A DNA stretch of 64,000 nt, taken from the NCBI GenBank assembly GCA_964496435.1, contig CAZBZP010000002.1, forward strand, positions 186,001 to 250,000. Direction: 5' to 3'. The stretch comes from Berkiella sp964496435. Its GTDB lineage: Bacteria; Pseudomonadota; Gammaproteobacteria; Berkiellales; Berkiellaceae. The translations under genes and the position numbers were made by a program. Shown piece by piece: positions 24,227 through 32,579 of this stretch; within the stretch, counting starts at the first letter, position 1; each line of letters begins with the position of its first letter. The notes under the pieces are model-generated. The model saw only the letters and a program-made list of their open reading frames with translations, searched no databases and was not told where the DNA came from.

Positions 24227-26506
24227 ATGCTGTTAGCTATCAGAACATATATGCGACAGACAATTAACAATATGTCTGTTAGAAAAATGCCGTTGTACCT
24301 CCTTAGCGCATTTGTGTTGTTTTATTTTGCTCCAACACTAAGCATTTTCAGCGGCATAGCAACAGCTTTTAAAGTTTTGTTTGCCTTGAGCATAGCTCCT
24401 TTTGTTTTTGAAGTGCTGTCTCGTACCTTTGGTTGGGAAGCGCGTATAGCACGAATCGTTCCTCTGGTTGCTGCAAATACAGCACAAATTGCCCAAGATA
24501 TTAGATTAGGAATTGATAATCGTGCTATTTTAGCCCTTAACCATGTCAATTCAGTAGATGCGCTTGTTAATCTTGGAATTACAGCTTTAAGCAATCGTAA
24601 TATTGAAGTATTCAATGCGATTGTTATGCGCTTACAAACCCTCGCTCAAAATGCCCCAGCACATGCGAATAACCGTTTATTAAGAGCAGCGGTATATCAT
24701 CATCGCGCGGATTGCGTTCGTGTGCTGCTTAATAATGAAGCCGTGAGAAATAATGCGCATGCCTTGAATAATCAAGCATTAAAAGAAGTCTGCAGAAATG
24801 GAAATATAGAAATTTTTGAAGATTTAATGCTGATCCCTTCCGTTATTAACAATGCGACCCATAATCATAATGAGGCTTTAAGAATTGCGGAAAGTGAAGA
24901 GCACTATGACATCATTGCGCGTTTATTAACTTTTCCCAGAGTAGCTGCCTATGAGGTTCCTGAAGGTGTTGATTTAGATAATTTTTCGCCAAGAAATGAA
25001 GATGAATTCCAAAGAAATCAAGCTGTTTCCTCAGCACCCGTTGTACCAGCACCCGTTGTACCAGATATCAATACACGTATTCGACCACAGAATAATGACT
25101 TTAACAATTTGCTAAACAACCTATTGCGTCAGAATTTTGCTGGGTTTGATAGGACCTTTCAGGATATTTTAAGTGGCACAAGATCAACGCGTAGACAACC
25201 TCGTAGAGAAAGGGCGAGCGACTATGATGCGGATGCTTTTGTTGATAATCCAAATGATAATGAGTTAAATCATGTAGCAAATCACGGCGAAGGTTCGATG
25301 CAACCATTGAACGCACGCCAACAACAAGCTTTAAGTGATATGCAAGATAAATACCGTGACGACTATAATCGTAAAGGTGAAGATGTTATTTTTCGGGAAA
25401 TCAGAGAGTATTTAGTTAATGAATACAATTTAAATCCTGCTCGCTCACGAAACGGCATGCATACATTATCTCTTCAAAGAGATTTGTGGAATATGTTTTC
25501 TAATGATGTGCCTTATTATCAGCATCATGTGCATACCGCTTATCGTTACATGTTCTTAAATCCAAATCCTTGGCGTGCCCCTGGTGGTCGCGACAATGAG
25601 TTGACCATTGAAGATAAAACGAATATTGCCTACATGTGGCTTGCGGCAACCACCACTAATCCTATTCCTGATGGTCAAACGCGTGAAAGTTTATTAACAG
25701 AATTTGTCACGGCAATCTATGAACTTTGTCGTGCTCATAATTTTGATAGAACCCGCCCTGTCACAAGAACCAGGCGAAATCCTGCGACAGGTTTTGAAGA
25801 ACGATATGTAGAACAAGAAAATTATGATGATTTAGAAGGGGATAAACCTACTTGTGGTGGTGGTGTTAAACAGCGTTCACTGCAATTCTATATGGTCTTT
25901 CTCAATGATAGACCGGAAACCAGACCTTTATCACCTGATGTGATGCGTACAACGCTTATACAACAAATGATCAACGAATCAACAACGCCTGGTTGTATGT
26001 ATGCCAAGTTGAAAGACATGAGCACAGAATCATTGAATAAAGCCTATGCTGCATTAGAAAATAAATATATCTTGTGGGATGACATCACACCAGAAGATCA
26101 AATACTGCTGGATAGCCTCAACTTGACAGAAGATGATATAGACAGCTTTATCAACCATTGTAATACTTACTTTGGTGAAGGACGTATTGCACAAGAGCGA
26201 AGGGGTGAAGAAAAGCTAAAACTAGGTAATAGCGATAAATTCAACACTTACGAAGCATTAATCAGGCATTTAGCAAATGATGCGGTCGGAAAATACTGTG
26301 ATCACATTATGCGTAACATTACTAATATCGTTGTCGAGCGAACAGGCAATAAGCCACCCTCAGCAGAGGAGAGAATGTCAGCCTCGCCTGTAGCACCGGT
26401 AGTCTTTAGTAACCCTCAAGGGGGAGACTCAGCGCAAGGACAAACAATGGCTGCAAGCAATGATGTTACTCATTCAAATGGTAGAAATGCAAGACGAGCA
26501 AAATAA
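24227..26506 (+). CDS. Paralog 4 of the tandem membrane/ankyrin protein family
   Basis: A 759-residue protein, the longest copy. Hydrophobic segments at about 22-70 (LYLLSAFVLFYFAPTLSIFS). Ankyrin-like region about 90 to 245 (NNQALKEVCRNGNIEIFEDL, NEALRIAESEEHYDIIARLL), closely matching paralog 1. The longer linker (250 to 360) contains a tandem duplication of APVVP. The shared domain lies at about 365 to 700: HTAYRYMFLNPNPW, IAYMWLAATTTN, FVTAIYELCRAHNFD, GDKPTCGGGVKQR, QFYMVFLNDRPETRPL, YFGEGRI. The end is alanine- and serine-rich, then basic (NGRNARRAK). GAGGA precedes the ATG. A hairpin at 26515-26543 follows the stop. Confidence 0.85.
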   Translation: MLLAIRTYMRQTINNMSVRKMPLYLLSAFVLFYFAPTLSIFSGIATAFKVLFALSIAPFVFEVLSRTFGWEARIARIVPLVAANTAQIAQDIRLGIDNRAILALNHVNSVDALVNLGITALSNRNIEVFNAIVMRLQTLAQNAPAHANNRLLRAAVYHHRADCVRVLLNNEAVRNNAHALNNQALKEVCRNGNIEIFEDLMLIPSVINNATHNHNEALRIAESEEHYDIIARLLTFPRVAAYEVPEGVDLDNFSPRNEDEFQRNQAVSSAPVVPAPVVPDINTRIRPQNNDFNNLLNNLLRQNFAGFDRTFQDILSGTRSTRRQPRRERASDYDADAFVDNPNDNELNHVANHGEGSMQPLNARQQQALSDMQDKYRDDYNRKGEDVIFREIREYLVNEYNLNPARSRNGMHTLSLQRDLWNMFSNDVPYYQHHVHTAYRYMFLNPNPWRAPGGRDNELTIEDKTNIAYMWLAATTTNPIPDGQTRESLLTEFVTAIYELCRAHNFDRTRPVTRTRRNPATGFEERYVEQENYDDLEGDKPTCGGGVKQRSLQFYMVFLNDRPETRPLSPDVMRTTLIQQMINESTTPGCMYAKLKDMSTESLNKAYAALENKYILWDDITPEDQILLDSLNLTEDDIDSFINHCNTYFGEGRIAQERRGEEKLKLGNSDKFNTYEALIRHLANDAVGKYCDHIMRNITNIVVERTGNKPPSAEERMSASPVAPVVFSNPQGGDSAQGQTMAASNDVTHSNGRNARRAK

Positions 26507-26514
26507 GGGCTGCC

Positions 26515-26543
26515 AAGCCGAGAAAGCGCTGCTTTCTCGGCTT
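26515..26543 (+). terminator. Hairpin ending the paralog array
   Basis: Perfect 13-bp stem AAGCCGAGAAAGC / GCTTTCTCGGCTT with a GCT loop, 9 bp after the stop of paralog 4. No U-tract follows. Confidence 0.55.
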
Positions 26544-26587
26544 AGGGCTTATGCTATAATCAGTTTTTTGACAAAAGGTTATACAGC

Positions 26588-27127
26588 ATGCAAAAGATTG
26601 GCAGAAAAATTGAGCTTTTCATAGAAAAAGGGTTATTTGCCAGTCGTTGGCTCATGGCGCCAATGTATGTTGCTTTAGTAGGCGCCTTAATTATCCTCCT
26701 AGTTAGTTTTATCAGAGAATTATGTGAATTTGCTTCACATATCATGACCATTGATCCCAACGATTTGGTATTGGGCATCTTATCCCTCATTGATTTATCG
26801 CTAGCAGGTAATTTGTTACTGATTGTTATTTTTTCAGGCTATGAAAACTTTGTCTCAAAAATCGATACCGAAGATCATGAAGACCAGCCTGAATGGAAGG
26901 GAACCGTTGATTTCAATACCCTTAAGTTGAAGTTAATTGCCTCGATTGTTGCCATATCAGGGATCCATCTTTTGAAAGTATTTATGGACGTGTCCAAGGT
27001 TTCAGAGGAACAAATCAAATGGATGCTCATTATCCATCTGGTATTTATCATATCTGGGGTGCTACTTGCCACGATGGATAGAATTGCTATCAGCACGAAG
27101 CTTCTAAAAGAGAAATCCTCGACTTAA
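26588..27127 (+). CDS. yqhA: UPF0114 family membrane protein YqhA
   Basis: A 179-residue inner-membrane protein with about four hydrophobic segments. It matches the UPF0114/YqhA family throughout: SRWLMAPMYVALVGAL near the start, DLSLAGNLLLIVIFSGYENFVSK, then WKGTVDFNTLKLKLIASIVAISGIHLLK (given here in parts: WKGTVDFNTLKLKL, IVAISGIHLL). Length fits (about 165-180). Function is unknown in the family. It converges on the hypothetical gene at 27132, with 4 bp between stops. Confidence 0.9.
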   Translation: MQKIGRKIELFIEKGLFASRWLMAPMYVALVGALIILLVSFIRELCEFASHIMTIDPNDLVLGILSLIDLSLAGNLLLIVIFSGYENFVSKIDTEDHEDQPEWKGTVDFNTLKLKLIASIVAISGIHLLKVFMDVSKVSEEQIKWMLIIHLVFIISGVLLATMDRIAISTKLLKEKSST

Positions 27128-27131
27128 GCGA

Positions 27132-27590
27132 TTATGACTGGGCTGGCAATGATTCAATAAAATTTTGGTTGCTCTGCATTAAGTGACTAAAATTGATGTG
27201 ACTATCATTGTTCAGCATCAGGTTAAATAGATTCTCATAAGACGTTCCCAGATACTGCGCAGCAAGTGCTTCGCTAATGTGCTTCAAGTTAATGATTTCC
27301 TCATTATCAACCTGAGTCATGGCAGCATCTAGTATATCTTGAATAATTTTTTGTTTTTGTTCATTCATCGATAGACCGGCGGGCAATTTTTTTGCAGAGC
27401 CTTGTTCTGATGCTTCATTTACATTAAAGGCATTGTATCCGCTTTGTAGCGCGCTAATGATAGCTTTATTGTGTTCTGCGAGCACATCGATGCTAGTGTT
27501 CGAGGGGAGGTTTTCATTCTTGTCACTGAATAAGGATTTAACAAGCGTATTAACTCTAAAAAGAAAACCAGGTTTTTCTGAATCTAACAT
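27132..27590 (-). CDS. Hypothetical soluble protein
   Basis: A 152-residue protein, mainly helical, without signal peptide or membrane segment. It has alternating charged and hydrophobic residues (IIQDILDAAMTQVDNEEIIN) and ends LPAQS. No recognisable family. It is transcribed away from the metal-binding-like gene, whose terminator lies just upstream. Confidence 0.55.
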   Translation of the reverse strand: MLDSEKPGFLFRVNTLVKSLFSDKNENLPSNTSIDVLAEHNKAIISALQSGYNAFNVNEASEQGSAKKLPAGLSMNEQKQKIIQDILDAAMTQVDNEEIINLKHISEALAAQYLGTSYENLFNLMLNNDSHINFSHLMQSNQNFIESLPAQS

Positions 27591-27675
27591 TTTGCAAAAC
27601 TCTTATTTGTAGGTATTACTTACTAAGTATAATTCAGAGTTTTGAAACAGGCTTACACTATATAAATATATAGAA

Positions 27676-27700
27676 AAAAGGGCGATAACATCGCCCTTTT
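27676..27700 (-). terminator. Terminator of the HMA-like gene
   Basis: Perfect 10-bp stem AAAAGGGCGA / TCGCCCTTTT with a TAACA loop; read on the minus strand it runs into a TTTTTT tract and overlaps the stop codon of the gene ending at 27699. Confidence 0.75.
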
Positions 27701-28013
27701 AATATCCAAACCGGACTCTAGGAGAGGGTTTTTCTACCACCTCGGCACGATGGTATTGATTATCTTGTTCCCAATAGGGCCCTTGAATGCTGCAGATTTG
27801 TTTGGCGATATTGGCTGGGTTGATATCTGTCTGGGGATTATAAGTAAGCCTAAGATATTGACCACCATTTGTTATCCTATCGTCATCAGCAAAAGGGTAA
27901 TCAATGGCTATCACGCCAACAATTCTGCTGAGTTGTGCTTTGATATTGCCTCGACATGAGTCACACATAATTGTGTCAACTAAAAAATAAGCTTCTGCGC
28001 CAGCAGTACTCAT
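27699..28013 (-). CDS. Small HMA-like protein with CxxC motif
   Basis: A 104-residue protein. The start at 28013 is chosen because AAAGGGGAG lies 6-7 bp upstream; the longer frame from 28049 has no ribosome site. Residues about 10 to 75 resemble a heavy-metal-associated fold: VDTIMCDSCRGNIKAQLSR with a CDSC pair where HMA domains have CxxC, then IVGVIAIDY. In copper chaperones this pair binds Cu(I) or another soft metal. The segment after it (DDDRITNGGQYLRLTYN) is longer than usual. A metal-binding or redox role is likely but not certain. Confidence 0.55.
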   Translation of the reverse strand: MSTAGAEAYFLVDTIMCDSCRGNIKAQLSRIVGVIAIDYPFADDDRITNGGQYLRLTYNPQTDINPANIAKQICSIQGPYWEQDNQYHRAEVVEKPSPRVRFGY

Positions 28014-28312
28014 TGCAACTCCCCTTTGATTTTTAAGCATTTCAATCATAATTTGAAGGCTAACTTATATTTGTTTTCGATAAAACACTTATACCCTGCC
28101 CGGATTATTTAGGCAATAAGCAACAATAAAAATACTATTTTTAAATGACATTTTAGCTAAAAGTGATTATTTGCAGGGCGTATCTCAATATGATCCTGAA
28201 AAAAAGATGTAAGTTAGTTTTATTGTTTGTTGCTCTGTGTGCTGAAATAAGACTTATAATTAAAAGTAATATATCTTGTGTGTGTTTAGCTAAGTTGGAG
28301 ATCTTCAGATAA

Positions 28313-29143
28313 ATGGATAGCAGCAAACAACCAATCCTTTCACGTAAGTTCAAATTCAAACTTGAACCTGTTAAAACACGTTATTGGTTGAATAATTCAG
28401 CTGTTAAAACTTTGCACGCCAACACCTTAACCACAGGGATCCCATTTGGTGAACGATTTTTTATTGGTTGTGTGACGCCATATATAAAACATATTAAGTG
28501 TCCGCTCTTAAAAAAGAATGCCACTGAATTTGCACGCCAAGAAATTAATCATAGTAAAGAACATTTAAAGCTTTATGCTAAATCAGTTAAACCTTTTTAC
28601 CCCAAATTAAAAGCAAATGGTAATTTTTATCAAAAACTTTCTGCATTGGTTGGCTTTTTGGTGGGTAACAGAATTCGATTAGCCATGGTCGCAGCGATGG
28701 AACATAACACAGCCGTGGCTGCAGATTTGTATTTAAGCCATCCTGAATTACTGCTGGGTGCGGATGATAAAATCACGGCACTGTGGCGCTGGCATTTTAT
28801 TGAAGAAATAGAACATCGCACCGTTGCATTTGATATATTCAAAGCAAGCGGTGGTAATTATCTTCAACGAGCCTTTGGTTTTTTTATTTCAATGGTATTG
28901 TTGATAATTGCATTTTGTAATTGTTTTTTTCATATGGCTATTTATGACAAATTAGTTTTCAAACCTTCATTTTATGTGGAGTCCTTCCATTTTTTCTGGG
29001 GCAAGGAAGGGATTCTAAGACGTCTGGCTTGGCCTATTTTAAGTTATTTACGCCCTGGCTTTCATCCGGCAAAAGTGAAAGAATGGTCAACGCATGAAGA
29101 GCGTTTACATCATTTTGAGTTTATACAAAAACACCTAGAATAA
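28313..29143 (+). CDS. Predicted metal-dependent hydrolase (PF10118 family)
   Basis: A 276-residue protein of the PF10118 group of predicted metal-dependent hydrolases with a ferritin-like diiron core. Likely ligands are visible in FARQEINHSKEHLKLY, MVAAMEHNTAVAADLYL and WHFIEEIEHRTVAFDIF (paired E..H motifs). A hydrophobic segment (FISMVLLIIAFCNCFFH) suggests membrane association. The stop is 1 bp before the ATG of the flavin monooxygenase gene, so the two are one operon and probably act on the same lipophilic substrate. Reaction unknown. Confidence 0.8.
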   Translation: MDSSKQPILSRKFKFKLEPVKTRYWLNNSAVKTLHANTLTTGIPFGERFFIGCVTPYIKHIKCPLLKKNATEFARQEINHSKEHLKLYAKSVKPFYPKLKANGNFYQKLSALVGFLVGNRIRLAMVAAMEHNTAVAADLYLSHPELLLGADDKITALWRWHFIEEIEHRTVAFDIFKASGGNYLQRAFGFFISMVLLIIAFCNCFFHMAIYDKLVFKPSFYVESFHFFWGKEGILRRLAWPILSYLRPGFHPAKVKEWSTHEERLHHFEFIQKHLE

Positions 29144-29144
29144 T

Positions 29145-30236
29145 ATGTTGCATTCTTATAAACAATTTCAAAACCTGTCCACCGCTCAAAGAACAATTCC
29201 AAAAGTTAATACCGTCGTAATAGGGGCAGGGCCAACGGGCCTTGCTGCAAGCTATTTGTTAAAAGAGCAAGGTATAGAGCATCTCATTTTGGAAAGAGAG
29301 GCCCATATTGTGCCTAATTGGACTGCGCTGTGGGATAATTATCATATCGCAATGCCTGCTGACAAAATTGAGATGCCTGGGGTAAATTTAGCGGCTCTCT
29401 TTGGTCCTAAAACGCACTTGAGCAAATCGCAGGCAATCCAATTTTTTAATCAATACGCAATTCGCTTTGAGCTACCAATTAGTTGTTCCACTGAAGTCCT
29501 TAGCCTTGAGCACTTAGACAATGGTCAGTTTATCGTTCGTACCAGCAAGGGGGAGCTGCTGTGTGAAAATGTGATTTGTTGTCTTGGCCCAAGACAAGAG
29601 CCCAAACTCGGACATCTTTTTTATGCTTTAAAAAGCATCCCTTTTCTGCAGGTTATGCACAGTAAGTCATATCGTTCCTGTTCTGGTTTTACAGCCGGTG
29701 CCAGAGTCTTGGTGGTGGGTAGTGGTTTAAGCGCCTTAAGCATTGCCAAAGACATTGCAGATCATGGATTTGACGTAATGCTTGCTTGTGGTGCAAGTCA
29801 AGAAGAGATCCTCAGCCGCAATCAACATTTATATAAAGAGGGTGTGAACACGGAGATTGTGCCAACGATTGCCTCTTTAGAGGAAATGGGGGTCCTCAAT
29901 CTGGGAAGATTAATCGGCGTCACTGAGCAGGGTTTATTTTTCCAACAGGATACCTATTTTCAAAGTTGGAACCCTAAGGATTTTGATACGGTTATATTTG
30001 CAAGTGGTTTTGAACTATCTTATACCCTACTGAATAAAATTCTTAACATGCCAGGGAAGGAGATAATATCTGGTGATAAGCGCATTCAAAGCATCCCGGG
30101 GCTTTATGTGGCTGGAATACCTGAGCCCTTACAACAAACTGTATTGTTATCTCAGGGTAGCGCCCATGCCAAGGAAATTGTTAATGACATTGTACAAAGG
30201 CAGCCCAAATTAAAATTATCCCTCGCAAAGCTATAA
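29145..30236 (+). CDS. FAD-dependent monooxygenase-like oxidoreductase
   Basis: A 363-residue flavoprotein. FAD-binding motif VVIGAGPTGLAASYLLKEQG at about residues 25-44 with the downstream glutamate ILERE; a second Rossmann motif VLVVGSGLSALSIAKDIADHG at about 187-207 for NAD(P)H; and a C-terminal ATG-like motif FASGF. The arrangement matches flavin-containing monooxygenases (YUC/FMO/CzcO-like). It directly follows the PF10118 hydrolase gene (1 bp apart). Substrate is unknown. Its 3' end overlaps the convergent CapA-like gene by 6 bp. Confidence 0.82.
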   Translation: MLHSYKQFQNLSTAQRTIPKVNTVVIGAGPTGLAASYLLKEQGIEHLILEREAHIVPNWTALWDNYHIAMPADKIEMPGVNLAALFGPKTHLSKSQAIQFFNQYAIRFELPISCSTEVLSLEHLDNGQFIVRTSKGELLCENVICCLGPRQEPKLGHLFYALKSIPFLQVMHSKSYRSCSGFTAGARVLVVGSGLSALSIAKDIADHGFDVMLACGASQEEILSRNQHLYKEGVNTEIVPTIASLEEMGVLNLGRLIGVTEQGLFFQQDTYFQSWNPKDFDTVIFASGFELSYTLLNKILNMPGKEIISGDKRIQSIPGLYVAGIPEPLQQTVLLSQGSAHAKEIVNDIVQRQPKLKLSLAKL

Positions 30237-31382
30237 ATGACATTCAGGGTTGGTAATATGTGATGGGCTATATAAGGCAAGGTTAGCAGGTATAGCTCTT
30301 GAGATATAACCAAAGGCCGACAAATGACGATCCTGTTTTGTTAATTGCGTTAAATGAATTTGACTGGTACCGTTACGATTGATCATCACCATGGGTACAT
30401 ATTTAACCCCATTTATGATGGTGCCTTGTGCCGTTTTTGTTAAGCCCAGCATGAGAATAACGCTGCTGCGCGTTCTGGTTGAGCCTTGAAAGCTGACAAA
30501 ATTCCCTAAGGAATAACTGATAAAAGTTGTACGTTTATCTTTTGTTGTATATTGCTCAACTTCTTGTAATACATGAGGGTGAGATCCAAGCACTACTGTC
30601 GCGCCAGCTTCTAACACTTGGTGTGCAAAAGTTTGTTGGCTTTGGTTAGAACGTTCTTGATATTCTTCTCCCCAATGTGGGGCAATGATGATGGCATCCA
30701 CTTTGCTTTTAAGCGCGGCGATTTTATTCAAGATCCATTCTTTGTCTTTTGCTTTATAACAATAGAGGATCTGCTTTTGAGTATCTTCATGCCCATTGGT
30801 GTGCTCAGTGCATGCAATCCAGGCAATTTTAAGGCCATTTTTCTCCACGATTTTATAGAATTCTGCTTGTGAGTTACTTTTTCTTGAACCAATTTGCATG
30901 AGGCCATTTTTTTCAAGTAAATCCAAAGTTTTATCTATGCCAATTGCCTTTCTATCAAAAGCGTGATTATTAGCAGTAGAGAGCAGAGTGAACCCGCTTT
31001 TTTTCAGATCTTGAGCAAGTGAGGGATGATAATTAAATCGTGGAAAATCTGAGTAGACAGCAAAATTAAATTGCATGGGATCTGCAACTTCCTTACCACT
31101 GGCGTCAATACCGGTTGCGATAGGCCCTTCTAGGTTGGCATAGACAATATCGGCTTTTCTGATAAAAGGTAGTGCTTCGCGCCATAAACTCTCAAAGCCT
31201 TGATGTGATGCTTTTGCTTGCAGGGGTTGATGTAATAACAAGTCACCCATGGCTGCGATAACGACTTGCTGTCCTTTGGCGCAGCTTTGAGGAAATGAGA
31301 TGTTTTTATTATCAGCGCTAGCAAAAGGAGAAAGCGTAAAGCCAAGAAAAACCGCGAACAAAAATCCTTTTTTGCCTGTCAT
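30231..31382 (-). CDS. CapA family metallophosphatase-like exported protein
   Basis: A 383-residue protein with a signal peptide (FLFAVFLGFTLSPFASAD). It has the PGA_cap/CapA calcineurin-like motifs: MGDLLLHQP, YANLEGPIATG, STANNHAFD, APHWGEEY and GSHPHVLQEVE, the last with metal-ligand histidines. CapA is a subunit of poly-gamma-glutamate synthesis in Bacillus, but many CapA homologues occur alone, as here, where no capB/capC is present. A periplasmic phosphoesterase or peptidoglycan-linked role is more likely. Confidence 0.87.
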   Translation of the reverse strand: MTGKKGFLFAVFLGFTLSPFASADNKNISFPQSCAKGQQVVIAAMGDLLLHQPLQAKASHQGFESLWREALPFIRKADIVYANLEGPIATGIDASGKEVADPMQFNFAVYSDFPRFNYHPSLAQDLKKSGFTLLSTANNHAFDRKAIGIDKTLDLLEKNGLMQIGSRKSNSQAEFYKIVEKNGLKIAWIACTEHTNGHEDTQKQILYCYKAKDKEWILNKIAALKSKVDAIIIAPHWGEEYQERSNQSQQTFAHQVLEAGATVVLGSHPHVLQEVEQYTTKDKRTTFISYSLGNFVSFQGSTRTRSSVILMLGLTKTAQGTIINGVKYVPMVMINRNGTSQIHLTQLTKQDRHLSAFGYISRAIPANLALYSPSHITNPECHL

Positions 31383-31430
31383 GCTTACCTCAAGTAACGC
31401 CGCATCAATTCAAACTGGTTTGAGTATAGT

Positions 31431-32111
31431 TTATAAGAGAGATTTTGGCGCTTTGGTAGCTTCGATTAAGAAATGCATTAAAGGCGCCATTTGTTGGCAA
31501 GCTTTAATATAGCTTTGTAGGAATCGCGGACTGCAAACTTGCTTATCACTAAAAGGTATAGATGTAATAAAATCCTTACGTTTAAGATCATCTATAAAAG
31601 GATTATCAGCATTAAAGCCACGAGGTGGTCTTAAGAGAGAGTCACCTTCTAGTATGAGTTTGCTTTTTAGCACTTTTTCCCACTTTTTGGGATATTTCAC
31701 AATCGCCGTTCTTATCATATGAAGTGCTTGGGGAGAAGGGTGCCAAGATCCTGCTGCGGCAAAAGACTCATTCGGGGCTAAGTGTAAATAAAAGCCAGGA
31801 GAATGGATCCCTTGTTCGGTGCCTTGATAAGGAAAATGCAAACCAGCATTTGTTTTATAAGGGGATTTATCATGAGCAAAACGCGTGTCCCGATAAATTC
31901 GGAGCATTGAGCCGCCATTGCCTTTAGGATCAATTTTGAGATCAGGGCAGATTTTCAGTAAGGGTGCTCTTAGCGCGCAAATGAAATCAAGCAAGGGTTC
32001 TTTGACATCGTCTTCGTATCGAAATTTATTTTTGTGAAACCACTCGCGGTTATTATTTTTTTTTAGTTGTTTTAAAAAAATAAATAATTTTTCATTGATT
32101 AGTGCGGTCAT
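31431..32111 (-). CDS. DUF2461 family protein
   Basis: A 226-residue protein. The family signature is at the start: FLKQLKKNNNREWFHKNK, then LRIYRDTRFAHDKSPYKTN and GFYLHLAPNESFAAAG. An upstream in-frame start at 32159 would add 16 residues with no similarity to the family, so the ATG at 32111 is preferred, although neither start has a strong ribosome site. Function of DUF2461 is unknown. It lies downstream of the double-glycine peptide gene on the same strand. Confidence 0.85.
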   Translation of the reverse strand: MTALINEKLFIFLKQLKKNNNREWFHKNKFRYEDDVKEPLLDFICALRAPLLKICPDLKIDPKGNGGSMLRIYRDTRFAHDKSPYKTNAGLHFPYQGTEQGIHSPGFYLHLAPNESFAAAGSWHPSPQALHMIRTAIVKYPKKWEKVLKSKLILEGDSLLRPPRGFNADNPFIDDLKRKDFITSIPFSDKQVCSPRFLQSYIKACQQMAPLMHFLIEATKAPKSLL

Positions 32112-32134
32112 AAAATAATTCTTAAGGAGGGTGG

Positions 32135-32165
32135 GGCAATGTGGGCTTTGATGCGCCACATTGCC
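32135..32165. terminator. Hairpin after the double-glycine peptide gene
   Basis: Perfect 10-bp inverted repeat GGCAATGTGG / CCACATTGCC with an 11-nt loop, 12 bp after the stop of the minus-strand peptide gene. No U-tract on either strand. Confidence 0.45.
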
Positions 32166-32177
32166 AAGCTAGGGTTC

Positions 32178-32351
32178 TTAAGAGCAGCAACCCATAGCAA
32201 GTTTAGATAAAAAAGCGCCTGCAGCTTGCAAAAATGTTCTTTCTGCAACAACTACTTCTGCAGGTGTTTCGTCTTGTGCTGGAACGTTGTCATTCTCATC
32301 GCTATTTCCACCACTAACGAAAAACAATTCTTCTTGATTTAATGTTTTCAT
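32178..32351 (-). CDS. Double-glycine leader peptide with terminal Cys-Cys
   Basis: A 57-residue peptide found by reading the gap between DUF2461 and the cyclase. It has an AAGGTG ribosome site 6-7 bp before its ATG. The first 15 residues, MKTLNQEELFFVSGG, are a double-glycine leader. The predicted mature peptide (42 residues) is acidic at first (NSDENDNVPAQDETPAE), then forms an amphipathic helix (RTFLQAAGAFLSKLAMG) and ends CCS. It shares L4, E8, V12, S/T13, G14 and G15 with the peptides at 9684-9935 and 40183-40434. Likely exported by a C39-peptidase ABC transporter not present in this window. Role unknown: bacteriocin, signal or modified peptide. Confidence 0.72.
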   Translation of the reverse strand: MKTLNQEELFFVSGGNSDENDNVPAQDETPAEVVVAERTFLQAAGAFLSKLAMGCCS

Positions 32352-32579
32352 TGTATCACCTTCTTATATAAAATTGCATAAAATGCAAGGCATGTTACTT
32401 TTTTAGACCAACAATTTCAACCAAAAAGTGCCTGATTTTTATTTTATTAATTGAAAAAGTGATATAAATGCCGTAAAAGCGTAACCATGCTAAGCCGGCT
32501 AACAAAGATAAAATAATTTCATATGCCATTAAGATCGTGTATAGTTGTTTAACTTTCATTTGTGGCGAGGTTTGTCATA

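Noticed and set aside
24995..25080. Short tandem repeat in paralog 4 (GCACCCGTTGTACCA twice)
   Set aside because: A simple in-frame 15-bp duplication encoding APVVP in a disordered linker; noted in the gene entry but not functional evidence by itself.
30231..31382. Poly-gamma-glutamate capsule locus
   Set aside because: Only a CapA-like gene is present; capB and capC homologues are absent around it.
32139..32210. Plus-strand 23-codon ORF after a perfect AAGGAGG
   Set aside because: The sequence overlaps the hairpin and the end of the minus-strand peptide gene; the short product shows no feature. The Shine-Dalgarno-like string may be chance.
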